Notes: generated by a model not told the origin, from the letters alone. A DNA stretch of 45,539 bases from Phycisphaerae bacterium (GCA_030372985.1 JAUCQB010000243.1:1-45539), one strand, 5' to 3'. Positions 25,855-35,361 are shown, numbered from the stretch's first letter. Program-made: numbers and translations.

Positions 25855-26381
25855 TGATTCAGCAGTTTTTCCGCAGGCCGGGGCAACGGATCCTTGATTT
25901 CGGCCGTCGGAGGTTTCTCGCCGATCAGAACGCGCACCGGCCGGCCCTCGAACTGGAATCGAAGCACTGCTGAGGTGTGCTCGTCCCGTAATGGCGACGC
26001 GGTATGCATCCAGCATGCCCCATCGAAGGCCTCGTCCTCACAAGATGCCAAGGCAAGTTGTTGCGGTCCGGTGTCTGACGGAACGGTCAGTACCACGTCC
26101 TGAACACCTTTAGCCGCACCGCCCGTGGCGTCCAGCACGTAAAGTCGCCCGGCGTCAACGACCCACTCGATGTACCCTTGCTTGTCCGGCATGGGCAAAA
26201 GACGACCGCCATGTGGGGGCTTCACGGCCGGGGTCGTGTTGATGTCAGCGATGATCTGCGGTGCGGTGGCGGGCCGACTGTCCGGCGATGGAACCGCAGG
26301 CGACGGCTGGTCCCGATCGCAGCCGCCAACGCACAACAGGCCAATGGTCAACGCGATAACCAAGGAGTGCTTCAGTCTCAT
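25851..26381 (-). CDS. Small lipoprotein of unknown function in the xylA operon
   Basis: These 176 residues start at ATG 26381, with GAGGTGA 6 nt upstream overlapping the stop of xylose isomerase; the open frame also has a TTG two codons earlier. The signal is LKHSLVIALTIGLLCVGGC with lipobox Cys at about residue 21, then a Pro/Ser/Ala-rich linker. The domain that follows contains PHGGRLLPMPDKQGYIEWVVD, resembling domains that start with an HGG motif and occur near metal resistance or two-component systems in planctomycetes. I do not recognise the family. It is coupled both upstream (xylA) and downstream (PfkB). Confidence 0.75.
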   Translation of the reverse strand: MRLKHSLVIALTIGLLCVGGCDRDQPSPAVPSPDSRPATAPQIIADINTTPAVKPPHGGRLLPMPDKQGYIEWVVDAGRLYVLDATGGAAKGVQDVVLTVPSDTGPQQLALASCEDEAFDGACWMHTASPLRDEHTSAVLRFQFEGRPVRVLIGEKPPTAEIKDPLPRPAEKLLNQ

Positions 26382-26387
26382 TCTCAA

Positions 26388-27533
26388 TCACCTCACGCCC
26401 AACAGAAGCTCTTGGACCAACTGGTCGAGTCTCTCATGGTGATACTTACGAGCGGTCAGCGGAGCCGGGTCGATATTGGCTCGCCGCAGCTCGGCGCTGA
26501 CCGGCAGGGGGGTATCGCAGCCTTTGCGGAGATCCTGAAGAATGCCCTGGATCTCGGCATCACGGTTGAACGCCTCCGCCTTCTCTCGCAGAATCAGATA
26601 CGTCCTGATGCATCCGGTGACAAAGTCCCAGACCTCCTCACGGTCGGCCGTCCGGTAGGCGTGGGCGTCGAAACAGCGGTTGCCCTGCCACTTGTGGTCC
26701 TCGAGCAGCTTGACGATGAAGAACGATTCCTTGAGGTCCTCGGCGCCGAACCGGATGTCCTGATCAAACCGTAGAGGCTTCTGGCTGTTCAGATGGACGC
26801 CGAACAGCTTATTGCTTTCCAAAGCCAGGGCAATCTCGTGATACGCATTGAGGCCGGCCATGCGAACGTGCGCCACCTCCGGCACCAGCCCGCAGTTCTC
26901 GGGTTTGTTGAGCGTAGCGATGAGGGCCATGGCATGACCGACGGCAGGGAGGTAGGTATCGCCGCGCGGCTCGTTGGGCTTCGGCTCGATGCTCAGGCGA
27001 TAGCCTGCGTATTTGTTGTCGTCGATGTATGCCTGCAGATAGTTGAATGCCTCGCGGAGACGCTTGATGGCCTCGACCGGGCTCTTCGCCGCGTCGACCT
27101 CGGCCCCGTCGCGGCCCCACCAGATGTTGGTCAGCCGGCAGCCGAGTTCGTAGCCGACGTCGATGGCGGTGAGGTACCTCTGGACGGCCATCTGGCGAAT
27201 CTTCGGATCGTGGCTGGTCAGGGCCCCGTCCTTGAACACCGGATGAGTGAAGGTGTTGGCCCCGGAAGACCCGCAGACGATCTCGCTGTCGGCCATCCGC
27301 TTTTGGGCCTCCTTGACGATTCGATCCCGCTCGACGGCACTGGCGGCGTCGGGAATGATATCCTCCCAGTGCATTTCATAAGCGTACACGTTTCGCTTGC
27401 CAAGTTCGGTGATGACTTCCAGGCCGCCCATCGAGCCGCGCGTTGGTTCACCGAACGGGTCGCGGCCGGTGTTCATGATCGTCCACAGGCCAAAGGCGAA
27501 TCGATCGTTTTTGCGAGGTTGATAGCTGGTCAT
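26388..27533 (-). CDS. xylA: Xylose isomerase (class I, short actinobacterial-type)
   Basis: The 381 residues match xylose isomerase of the short Streptomyces type: RFAFGLWTIMNTGRDPFG, YEMHWEDIIPD, GANTFTHPVFKDGALTSHDP, the metal and substrate motif LSIEPKPNEPRGDTYLP, PEVAHVRMAGLNAYHEIALAL and FGVHLNSQKPLRFDQDIRFG. It interconverts D-xylose with D-xylulose and often glucose with fructose, using two divalent metals. The operon order is xylA, lipoprotein, PfkB kinase on the minus strand; no FGGY xylulokinase is present in the window. The start ATG 27533 has no strong ribosome binding site. Confidence 0.93.
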   Translation of the reverse strand: MTSYQPRKNDRFAFGLWTIMNTGRDPFGEPTRGSMGGLEVITELGKRNVYAYEMHWEDIIPDAASAVERDRIVKEAQKRMADSEIVCGSSGANTFTHPVFKDGALTSHDPKIRQMAVQRYLTAIDVGYELGCRLTNIWWGRDGAEVDAAKSPVEAIKRLREAFNYLQAYIDDNKYAGYRLSIEPKPNEPRGDTYLPAVGHAMALIATLNKPENCGLVPEVAHVRMAGLNAYHEIALALESNKLFGVHLNSQKPLRFDQDIRFGAEDLKESFFIVKLLEDHKWQGNRCFDAHAYRTADREEVWDFVTGCIRTYLILREKAEAFNRDAEIQGILQDLRKGCDTPLPVSAELRRANIDPAPLTARKYHHERLDQLVQELLLGVR

Positions 27534-27646
27534 GTTGCGTTGACTTCCTGGCTGTCAGAGTCGCGCCTGGCGGTGTGCCCCAGACGCCTCGACGCGGAGG
27601 CATTGTAGTGAGTGTGCCGGCAGGCGCCAACTGACCGGGGCCGGCC

Positions 27647-29056
27647 TTATGACGTGAGAAGCGACCGGATGCTGCCGGGCAGCACAGTGAAGCACAGAAT
27701 CCCGAAGATGACCGCTGCGACGGCAAGCAGCACGACAAGCAGCCAACCGGGGCGAAGCTCGCGCAGTGCGTGATGCGGAACCAGCTTCGGCAGAACCAGG
27801 AAGAACGCCGCAAGAATCGCCAACGCTTGCAGCGGTGTGAGAAGGATACCGTCAAGCTGACCGCCAAGCTTGACCAGCCTGACCGGGTCAAAGAAAACGA
27901 CCGCAACGAGGTTGGTAACCACAAACAACAGCAGAAAGGCCCGAAATTGCCAGGTGTGCGGGATGCGTGAGAAGGGCGGGCAGACGATGCGGATGCAATC
28001 CGCCAGCAGTCGCGGCCAACCGGCCAACTGACCGACCTGGGTGCTGATCATGGCCGCCGAGCCGGCGATCAGGAACAGCTTGGCACCCAGTGCACCCCAT
28101 CGGCTTGAGAAGAGGCGAGAGAGAGTGAAGGCGACTTCCTCACCCTGAGGAACCAGGTGCTCGGTTCGCAGGACACCCGCCCCGGCCAGGCAGAAGCAGG
28201 TGGTGATGACGACGCCGATGGACGCCGCCACGAGTGCATCCGTCCGGACGACACGACACCAGCCTCGCAAGGTGCGGGCCTCTTCGGACGTCAGGATCGC
28301 CAGGCGGTGCTCGTCGGCGCTCTTGCCGTATCCGCGTCCCGCCGCCATGCCGTAACCGGCGCCCAGAACCCAATAGGTGTACCAGACCTGGCTGGCAAAT
28401 CCGCCGGCCGCCCAGCCCATGAGCGGGAGAATCTCGCGCCAAGGTGAACTGTTTCGGTCGGCATCAGGTGCCCATGCCGGCAAGGACATGGGTTCAAGGC
28501 CCACGAGTCCGCGGGCAATGTCGGCCACCGGCGGCAACACCGTCACAGCCACGTAGAGCACGCCGACGATGATCATCATCACCAGGCCGCTCATCACCGC
28601 TTTGAGCAGATCGAAACGCCCGGTCCACGAAACGCAAACTGCAAACACGGACGCAGCCGCTCCCCAGGTGATCGCTCCGCCGGGCAAGGGCAGCAGCGAA
28701 TTCAGAAAAACGCCGGCCACCTTGGCCAGCGCGCCGATGGAGACGATGGCAGCAGGAAACTGGATGACCAGGACCAGCCAGATGAACCAGTCCCGCGGAC
28801 CTGGCATCCGCCGGAAAAGGTCGATCATCCCCTCGCCGGTGACTGCCGTCCACTGCGCACCGGCCATCCCGATGCTGCACTTCAGGACGATGGCCCCGAC
28901 GATCGCCCACAATGCGGCCGTGCCCATCAGTGCCCCGGTGCGCGTGGCGAGGATCACCTCGCCCGAGCCGATATACTCAGCACACCAGATGAACGCAGGG
29001 CCCACCATGGCCAGAATGGCCAAGCCGCGCGGAGCCAAGGGAATCTTGTGTGACAT
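27647..29056 (-). CDS. Nramp-related metal-ion transporter-like membrane protein
   Basis: The 469 residues contain about 11 hydrophobic helices. The first resembles the Nramp TM1 region but reads GPAFIWCAEYIGSGEVI instead of the metal-binding DPGN motif. Later segments ending in AGGFASQVWYTYWVLGAGYGMA and FLIAGSAAMISTQVGQLAG fit the LeuT-like fold of distant Nramp relatives seen in Planctomycetota. Because the canonical metal ligands are not conserved, its substrate is unclear and may not be Mn2+ or Fe2+. ATG 29056 is chosen by family N-terminus and by GAGAGG upstream; the open frame continues to 29191 without support. Confidence 0.75.
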   Translation of the reverse strand: MSHKIPLAPRGLAILAMVGPAFIWCAEYIGSGEVILATRTGALMGTAALWAIVGAIVLKCSIGMAGAQWTAVTGEGMIDLFRRMPGPRDWFIWLVLVIQFPAAIVSIGALAKVAGVFLNSLLPLPGGAITWGAAASVFAVCVSWTGRFDLLKAVMSGLVMMIIVGVLYVAVTVLPPVADIARGLVGLEPMSLPAWAPDADRNSSPWREILPLMGWAAGGFASQVWYTYWVLGAGYGMAAGRGYGKSADEHRLAILTSEEARTLRGWCRVVRTDALVAASIGVVITTCFCLAGAGVLRTEHLVPQGEEVAFTLSRLFSSRWGALGAKLFLIAGSAAMISTQVGQLAGWPRLLADCIRIVCPPFSRIPHTWQFRAFLLLFVVTNLVAVVFFDPVRLVKLGGQLDGILLTPLQALAILAAFFLVLPKLVPHHALRELRPGWLLVVLLAVAAVIFGILCFTVLPGSIRSLLTS

Positions 29057-29232
29057 GCCGTGTCGCCTCTCGCACAGACGGCGGAATTGTATGGCATGGC
29101 GGAGGGCGTGAACAGAGCGAGAACGAGGCCGGGGGGGCCGCATCATGGCGGGCCTCACGCGCAGGGCACGGCCGCCCCGGCCGATGGACAAGGCGACGCA
29201 GCATCGGCATCACCGTTCGGCGCTTCTCCAAC

Positions 29233-32200
29233 TCAGTTTAAGCAAGCGGTGTTGCGCGGTCTGTTTTCGCCGCTGAAGCACCGCTGGAAGGCGGCGAAGT
29301 CCGTCTGGTCGACGTCGCTGTCCAGGTCCAGGTCCGACCAGGAGCACCCGGGGTTGACCTGGGCGACTCCCGGCCCCGTCGCGCACGCAGTGAATGCATC
29401 GAAGTCAGTCAAGTCCACGTCGCCGTCGCGGTCAAAGTCCAGAACAAACAGGGCCGGACAGCCGTTCGCGTCGACGGAGACACCGGGGATTGTGTTCGGG
29501 CAGTTGTCGCAGTCATCCGGGACACCGTCGCCGTCGCCATCGGGGTCGTCCTGGTCGGGTACGCCGTTGTTGTTGCAGTCGAGGGCCCGCACTCCCTTCC
29601 TCGCACTTCCGAAGTCGCTTGGGCGGTCGCCGGCCTCGTTGACCGCCGCTCTGACCCAGTAGAAGTAACCGGTGCCCGGGACGGCGGTGGTATCGTTATA
29701 AGGTGGAGTCGTCACCCAGCCGGACAAGGTCGTGGCTGTCGCCGGGTTGTCGGTCGTGTTGCGATAGACGCAGTAATGCGTTGCGCCGGTGACGCTCGAC
29801 CAGTTGACCGCTACGCGATCGACATACGTTCTGAAACTCGCCGTCGCGGTGGGGGGCACCAGGGCTCGCCAGCCCGAGTTCATATTGCTCGTCAGCGAGG
29901 CCCGCGTACCCGCGCTATCCAGCGCCACCCTGACCCAGTAGTAGTAAAGTGCCCCCGGTGTCGCGCTGGTGTCGTTGTACGAGGTGGCGTTCTGAGACCA
30001 GTTTCCGATCCCCTCGGAGAGTTTGGGATTCACCGAGGTCCCGCGATACACCCGGTACCAGGAACCGCCATCGCTGAGCTCCCAGGTGATGCGGGCATAC
30101 CCGGTATAGTCGCCATCGCTGGCAACGCAGTTCGTCGGCGGCGGCAGGGCCCGCCAGCCGACGTCGCCGGCGCTGAAACCGCTGGCGTTTTCACCGGCCG
30201 AGCCGGCCGCAGCCTTGACCCAGTAGTAGTAATCGATGCCATACGACGGGAAGTCATTGAAACTGGTACCCGTCTGCCAGGAACCCAGGGCGGCGGCCGT
30301 GGCCGGGTCGTTCGTCGTGCTGCGATAGACACGGTAGTGCGTGGCGAGCGAGACAGCATCCCAACTCACGGAGATGCCGTCGCTCACCGCGCCGTCTGTT
30401 GCCGCGACGTTGGCCGGTGGCGTGAAGGCCCGGTAACCGCTGTCGCTGGCGCTGTAGTCGCTCTGATGTACTCCGCCGGCCATCGCCGCCGCGCGAACCC
30501 AATAGTAATAGGTTCGACCGACCGTGGCAGTCGTATCGCCGAAACTGGTCGATGTGATCCAGCCGGTCAATGCCGCGGCGTTGCTCACGTCGTCGTTCAA
30601 AGCCCGATACACACAGAAATAATTCGCTCCTTCGGGATCGGTCCACTGCACGTCGACCTGGCTGGTGGAGGTTCCGTCCGAGGCGGTAACGGTTGGTGCC
30701 ACCAGGCCCGCCCAGCCGGCGTTGCCGACGCTGAAATCGCTCTCGTTTTGCCCGGTGCTGCTCGTGGCGGCCTTGACCCAATAGTAGTAAGTGGTCCCCG
30801 GGGTAACCGCGAGATCATTGTACACCTGAACAGTCGTCCGAGATCCGAGCGGCGAGGCGGTGCCCGAGTTGTTCGTCGTGTTGCGATAAAGCTGATAGTG
30901 CGTCGCGCCAGGGGGATGGTCCCACGAGATTCTGATCACGCCCTGCAGCGTGCCGTCGGTGGCGGTCACTGTCGACGGAGGGGCCAGGACCCGCCAGCCG
31001 CTGTCGGAGGCGCTGAAGGCGCTGACTCCGCCGCACAAGTTGACCATCTTGATCCAGTAGTAGTAGGTGATGCCTGGCGAACACGACGTGTCCTGATAGC
31101 CGGTTGTGGTCCAGTGATCCTCGATCCGCGTGGCCGCCGAGCTGTTATTCGTGCTGTTGCGCCAGATCTCGCAGTGCGACAAACCGAAAGGATCGCCCGT
31201 TGGCAGCGTCCAGGTCAGATAGACGTACGAATAAGTCCCGTTTGAGGCGCTGACATCGGTGGCTACGCCGGGGGTTGTACAGGGCAAGGTGAAATCGACG
31301 TTGCTGATATCAAAGAAGACGTTGCCTACGGCCTCGACCTTGATCCGGGCTTGTTCGCTGGTGACCGTCGGGATGGTAACGCTCTGGCTCCCGTCGTTGG
31401 GCGTGTTCGATGCCAGGAGGTAGGGCCAGTTGTTGCCGCCGTCAATCGAAAGCCGGATGTTCACCGAGCTGCAGCTTACAGGAGCGACGTTGGTGCTCGC
31501 GACGTTCCACATCACCGTCTGGGTGCCGGACCAGCTCACGGCCGTGTTCGGGCTGGTCACCGTGAACGGCCCGGCCGACGTGGTCACCGTGAGAATGGTA
31601 TCGGCATTGGTAATGCCCCCGCCCCCTGCGCGGTTGTCGCGAACCGTGCAGCGCATCTGAAGCGTTCGGTTTGTGTTGGGAAGCTGCTCGCCCAGCGGGG
31701 TGGTGTTGTTCAGCAAATCGCTGAGCCGCGGGAAGGTCCGAGAGGGGTCGGTCGAGGGCGGCCAGGAACGGAAGAGCGGACTGCTCCCGTTATCCGGGTC
31801 GGTCAGCGCCTGCCGGGGCCCCAGGTCCATATCTTCCCAGCAGTATGTGAGCGAGTCACCGTTCGGATCGCTGGCGGTGGCCGTCAAGGTGAACGGCGTC
31901 TGCCTGGGAATGGTATACGGTCCGGGTACGGTGAGTGAGGGGGCGGTATTGCCGGTCGCCGTGAGGGTGCCGCAGTTTCCGCCCGTTCCGGTCGAGCAGT
32001 AGGCGCGGATCTTCTCGTAGCTGATGGCGTGGAAGTAATCATCGTTCCAGCGCTGGATGTCATCCACCCCGCATGAACCGGCATAGGACATGATCGTCGT
32101 TCCGCTGCCCGGTTCGCACGCTGTCGCGCTACCCCACTGGTCTGCGGCGCAGCCGGTGCCGTTCCAGGTGTGGTGCGACCCGAGTTGATGACCCATCTCA

Positions 32201-33252
32201 TGGATGATGATCTGAATGGTGAACGACTCGTCATCCCACGGTGCGCAGGCGGAGCCCGCCAACGCCTTGGAATTGCTGCAAACCACGCTGACGCCTGCCA
32301 CGCCGCTGGCGCCGTCGGGCTGCGTGCCGAGGACGTGGCCGATGTCATAGTTGGCCGAGCCGATGACGCTGTCGATATTGGCCTGGTTCTCATCGATCAT
32401 CGTGCTGAGGTCGCCATTGCTGTAAGGGTCGGTCGCGCCATTGGTGTAGATCAACAGGTTGTTATTGGCGATCAATTGCAGACGGATCGTGAACTCCTGC
32501 TCATAGATCCCGGTGATGCGATTCACCATCGTGGCAATCGACGCCTGCGTCAGCGCGACGCCGCCCTTGTAGGCCGTGTACTCGCCGGTGGCGGCAATCG
32601 CGATGCGATACGTTCGGAGCTGGCTGCCCGAACTGGCACCCAACGGCTCATTCTGGGTTTCCATCAGCCCTTCGACGGATTGCACATTGTCGTCGGTGAG
32701 GCAGGTCCAAGCGGCGGCCTCTGGATCGATGTCGCGGCGATAGAAACTGACGTATTGTGTCGTCTGTCCCCTGGCGGACGGATCCACCAATACCGAACCT
32801 GACGGGGAACGAATCAGCGCATGGAACCCGGCCAGCGTCCAGTCGAATCGCACCGTCGCATGAGGATCATCGATACCCTGGCCAACATAAGTCTTGATCT
32901 CCGGGAACTGGGCCGCCAATTCCGGCGCCATCACCGGCGATTCGACGTAGCTGAACCGCTGGAAGGTGCCGTCGGGCATCGGCAGGGTGATCACGGACGG
33001 AGACTGGTCCGCGCGCAGGGCCGATTCATGCGGCGCCTTATCGAAGTTCTCCATCAAGAGTGTCTGATCAAGCTGAACCAGCCGATATGACTTCAGGGCG
33101 CTGCCCCATTGGACGTTGGCAGTGCGATGCTCTTCAACATCTCGCCAAAGGCCATCATCCGAGTTGGCCGCCGTGGCGGGAAGAGTGCCCGCGAATGCCA
33201 GAACCAACGCCACAGAAACAGACGAGAAGACACGTCCCGCCGAAGCCAACAT
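29233..33252 (-). CDS. Secreted multidomain zinc metalloprotease with six Fn3-like repeats, Tsp-type-3 and dockerin-like ends
   Basis: This 1339-residue protein starts with a signal peptide (cleavage near 29). After a propeptide-like region comes a reprolysin-like catalytic domain with HEMGHQLGSHH (His351, Glu352, His355, His361) and the Met-turn TIMSYAG. A PKD/cadherin-like segment follows (LTVPGPYTIPRQTPFTLTATASDPNGD). Then come six ~90-residue Fn3-like repeats, each with an [AT]SDG start and YYYWVKA-type strand. The end holds a thrombospondin type 3 Ca-binding segment (DCNNNGVPDQDDPDGDGDGVPDDCDNCP) and two dockerin-like EF-hand loops (DFDRDGDVDLTDFDAF, DLDSDVDQTDFAAF). AAGGAG 7 nt upstream fixes the start. 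Likely an extracellular protease or adhesin-protease. Confidence 0.9.
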   Translation of the reverse strand: MLASAGRVFSSVSVALVLAFAGTLPATAANSDDGLWRDVEEHRTANVQWGSALKSYRLVQLDQTLLMENFDKAPHESALRADQSPSVITLPMPDGTFQRFSYVESPVMAPELAAQFPEIKTYVGQGIDDPHATVRFDWTLAGFHALIRSPSGSVLVDPSARGQTTQYVSFYRRDIDPEAAAWTCLTDDNVQSVEGLMETQNEPLGASSGSQLRTYRIAIAATGEYTAYKGGVALTQASIATMVNRITGIYEQEFTIRLQLIANNNLLIYTNGATDPYSNGDLSTMIDENQANIDSVIGSANYDIGHVLGTQPDGASGVAGVSVVCSNSKALAGSACAPWDDESFTIQIIIHEMGHQLGSHHTWNGTGCAADQWGSATACEPGSGTTIMSYAGSCGVDDIQRWNDDYFHAISYEKIRAYCSTGTGGNCGTLTATGNTAPSLTVPGPYTIPRQTPFTLTATASDPNGDSLTYCWEDMDLGPRQALTDPDNGSSPLFRSWPPSTDPSRTFPRLSDLLNNTTPLGEQLPNTNRTLQMRCTVRDNRAGGGGITNADTILTVTTSAGPFTVTSPNTAVSWSGTQTVMWNVASTNVAPVSCSSVNIRLSIDGGNNWPYLLASNTPNDGSQSVTIPTVTSEQARIKVEAVGNVFFDISNVDFTLPCTTPGVATDVSASNGTYSYVYLTWTLPTGDPFGLSHCEIWRNSTNNSSAATRIEDHWTTTGYQDTSCSPGITYYYWIKMVNLCGGVSAFSASDSGWRVLAPPSTVTATDGTLQGVIRISWDHPPGATHYQLYRNTTNNSGTASPLGSRTTVQVYNDLAVTPGTTYYYWVKAATSSTGQNESDFSVGNAGWAGLVAPTVTASDGTSTSQVDVQWTDPEGANYFCVYRALNDDVSNAAALTGWITSTSFGDTTATVGRTYYYWVRAAAMAGGVHQSDYSASDSGYRAFTPPANVAATDGAVSDGISVSWDAVSLATHYRVYRSTTNDPATAAALGSWQTGTSFNDFPSYGIDYYYWVKAAAGSAGENASGFSAGDVGWRALPPPTNCVASDGDYTGYARITWELSDGGSWYRVYRGTSVNPKLSEGIGNWSQNATSYNDTSATPGALYYYWVRVALDSAGTRASLTSNMNSGWRALVPPTATASFRTYVDRVAVNWSSVTGATHYCVYRNTTDNPATATTLSGWVTTPPYNDTTAVPGTGYFYWVRAAVNEAGDRPSDFGSARKGVRALDCNNNGVPDQDDPDGDGDGVPDDCDNCPNTIPGVSVDANGCPALFVLDFDRDGDVDLTDFDAFTACATGPGVAQVNPGCSWSDLDLDSDVDQTDFAAFQRCFSGENRPRNTACLN

Positions 33253-33496
33253 ATGGAACTCCTTCCGCGCGCAGAAACGACACCTACCATGTTGTCAGGG
33301 CGGGGAAATATGCACGCCATCCGCCGGCGGCTTCGACACCGACCAGTCGCCGACTTCATACAGCCGAATGGCTATGAAGCGTTCATGGCAATGTACACAC
33401 CCCCTTGCCACGATTCACAGATTCTACCCGAGTCTGACGCCCAATGCGAGCGTTTTTCTATGAAGTCAGTAAGACTGTTCAGGTTGCAGTCCAGAA

Positions 33497-34666
33497 TCAC
33501 GTGCCGGGCGAGCAGTGCCACCGACTGAAGTATTCGAGCATGAAGCCTGGCCAAAGCACCTCGTTGAAGCCCACAGTCAGGTCCGCGGGTTTGAAGTTGA
33601 CGCGAAGCTCGTCCAGGCTCGCACCTTCGATGGCGATCCTGTCTTCCTGTGTCTGGCCCACGCCCTGCTCCCGGGCCCGGACCAGGTGGGGGATTCGTTC
33701 GACATCCAATCCGATAATCCGAGCGGCAGTGGCATCGGCCGCCGCCGGGTCGGTGCTGGCCAGAAGAAACCAATCGCCCAGATGGTCGCTGATATCGATC
33801 GTCTCACCCCACCAACCCGGCATGACATGCGGCCCGTTGCCCTGGCAGCAGATCGATCCGTCAATGATGGCCAGATCCGGCTGGACCGCGCGAACGATGT
33901 CCAGGAAACACTGAGCAGGGCCGCCGGCCGCTTCGTGCAGCATGTACCGCCACCCCATACCCTTGCCGTAAATACCGAAGGGCGTGGTGCCGAAGAAGTT
34001 CTTCATCGAACCGGTGATGGCCGTCCAGCGATGGGTCTTCGGTACGGCGATGGAGATCACTCTGTCGGCCCGTGCGAGCAGGCTGGAGACGTAGATGGAA
34101 CCGAGGTCTGTATGGGGACTGGGCAAGGGGTCGAACGCAGGTGAGCCAGTTTCGAGCGAGACAAGCCGGGCCTTGCCAGCATATTGCTCATTCATGCTCC
34201 CGATTTCCCGCGGCAGGGTGGTGGAACCGTCCAGCGTGACAGCCTTGTCCCAGGGGATGTCGCGAACCTGGCCACCTTCCCCGACGATCACCTCTGACGC
34301 CCCCGCACGAAGGCATTCCTCGATAACCGCCAAAACAATCTCGACCTTGGTGCTCTCCCCGGAAGTGAACACGTTGCAGTCCACAAAGCCCAGTCCGCCG
34401 AAATTGGGTTTGACAAAAACCGTCTCACCCGGCTGGACGATGCGTTCGATCCCCCCGACCGCGGCGATCACCTGTTGCGTCATCTCGTAAAGGTCCGTGC
34501 CGCGAACCGCGACAACGCGTGATGCTTCCTCAAAAGGAATGTCATCCGGCGAAGGAACGAAGGGAATCGTCGGGGACTGACATCCGAGAAAAGAGCCGGC
34601 CGCTCCAAGGGTCAGGCCCGCGTCAGCAGCGCGACGAAACAGTTGTCTGCGGCTCAGCCGGTGCAA
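33497..34666 (-). CDS. DUF362 domain protein with Tat/lipoprotein-like N-terminus
   Basis: The 389 residues begin at a TTG codon with AAGGGGG 6 nt before it. The N-terminus combines a twin-arginine motif (SRRQLFRRAAD) with a hydrophobic stretch ending in a lipobox (GSFLGC, Cys at about 29), so a Tat-exported lipoprotein is likely. The DUF362 core contains VFVKPNFGG, ASEVIVGEGG, RADRVISIAVPKTHRWTAITGSMKNFFG and DLAIIDGSICCQGNGPH. DUF362 proteins often bind iron-sulfur clusters, but the typical ferredoxin Cys set is not seen here. It lies 117 bp downstream of the HEAT-repeat gene on the same strand; function is unknown. Confidence 0.83.
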   Translation of the reverse strand: MHRLSRRQLFRRAADAGLTLGAAGSFLGCQSPTIPFVPSPDDIPFEEASRVVAVRGTDLYEMTQQVIAAVGGIERIVQPGETVFVKPNFGGLGFVDCNVFTSGESTKVEIVLAVIEECLRAGASEVIVGEGGQVRDIPWDKAVTLDGSTTLPREIGSMNEQYAGKARLVSLETGSPAFDPLPSPHTDLGSIYVSSLLARADRVISIAVPKTHRWTAITGSMKNFFGTTPFGIYGKGMGWRYMLHEAAGGPAQCFLDIVRAVQPDLAIIDGSICCQGNGPHVMPGWWGETIDISDHLGDWFLLASTDPAAADATAARIIGLDVERIPHLVRAREQGVGQTQEDRIAIEGASLDELRVNFKPADLTVGFNEVLWPGFMLEYFSRWHCSPGT

Positions 34667-34783
34667 GTTCGTCCCCCTTCGTGGAAAAGGCGGTTTCCCA
34701 GCCCAGTTGCAGCGGAGGCGCAGCCCGCGCCGGCCTCCTCACGCAATCGCGTTCTTGGCGTGCCAGGTCCGCAATCCTGCCCG

Positions 34784-35344
34784 TCACCCTCCGACCGGCT
34801 TGACCTGGGTAGGCTTCGTCGGAACGAGCTTGGCGCTTGGATAATCAGCAACCTCGACGCCGCGCTGTCGCAGGGATACGGCAATATGGTGCCTGAAATG
34901 CTTGGGCGAGGCCTTCAAGGCCGCTCTCAATGCCGCGAGGGGCTTTTCGCCGGGCAGACGTTGGAGTGCCATGCGGGCGTCCTCCCGCAAGTCCTTGTTG
35001 GTCAACAACGGCGAGATCACACCGACAGCCTCGTCACCCGCAATCTCCGAAAGCATCCACAAGACCTCGCGCCGGACAGCCGCCGATTGACTGTCACCGC
35101 AAAGCGGCAGCAACTCGCTCACGACTGACTTTCTCTCGATGTCGGCGTCCGGTCGCCCGGCGTGCCGTACGATGTGCCAAAGTGCGTTTTTGGCGGCTCG
35201 GGCAACCTCCATCTCGCCACTCATCATGAGTCCGGCCAGTTGCTTGACGGCAACCGCCCCGACCTCTCCGGCCTTGAGCACCGCAGCGGCTCGCACCTTG
35301 TCGTCTTTGTCCTGAATTCTGGTGATCAGTTCGCCTGCGTCCAT
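34784..35344 (-). CDS. HEAT-repeat protein
   Basis: This 186-residue protein is made of PBS/HEAT-like helical repeats (KVRAAAVLKAGEVGAVAVKQLAGLM, EVARAAKNALWHIV, AAVRREVLWMLSEIAGDEAVGVI, REDARMALQRLPGEKPLAAL). The C-terminus ends in a Lys/Pro-rich tail. No signal peptide is seen. Such proteins serve as protein-interaction scaffolds. ATG 35344 has GGGAGTG 7 nt upstream and begins 17 bp after the Gfo/Idh gene, so the two are probably co-transcribed. The longer open frame that extends to 35668 overlaps the Gfo/Idh gene and is rejected. Confidence 0.83.
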   Translation of the reverse strand: MDAGELITRIQDKDDKVRAAAVLKAGEVGAVAVKQLAGLMMSGEMEVARAAKNALWHIVRHAGRPDADIERKSVVSELLPLCGDSQSAAVRREVLWMLSEIAGDEAVGVISPLLTNKDLREDARMALQRLPGEKPLAALRAALKASPKHFRHHIAVSLRQRGVEVADYPSAKLVPTKPTQVKPVGG

Positions 35345-35361
35345 GTTGGCACTCCCGTCTC

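Noticed and set aside
25855..26016. PfkB kinase extended to 26016
   Set aside because: The added residues overlap the lipoprotein gene and do not resemble the kinase family; ATG 25854 gives the canonical N-terminus and an ATGA overlap.
29127..29182. GC hairpin (arms 29127-29137 and 29172-29182) as a terminator between the metalloprotease and Nramp-like genes
   Set aside because: One stem mismatch, a long loop and no T-run on either strand; such pairings are expected by chance in GC-rich DNA.
29776..31245. 489-residue plus-strand open frame
   Set aside because: It lies opposite the Fn3-like repeats of the metalloprotease and only mirrors their repeat structure.
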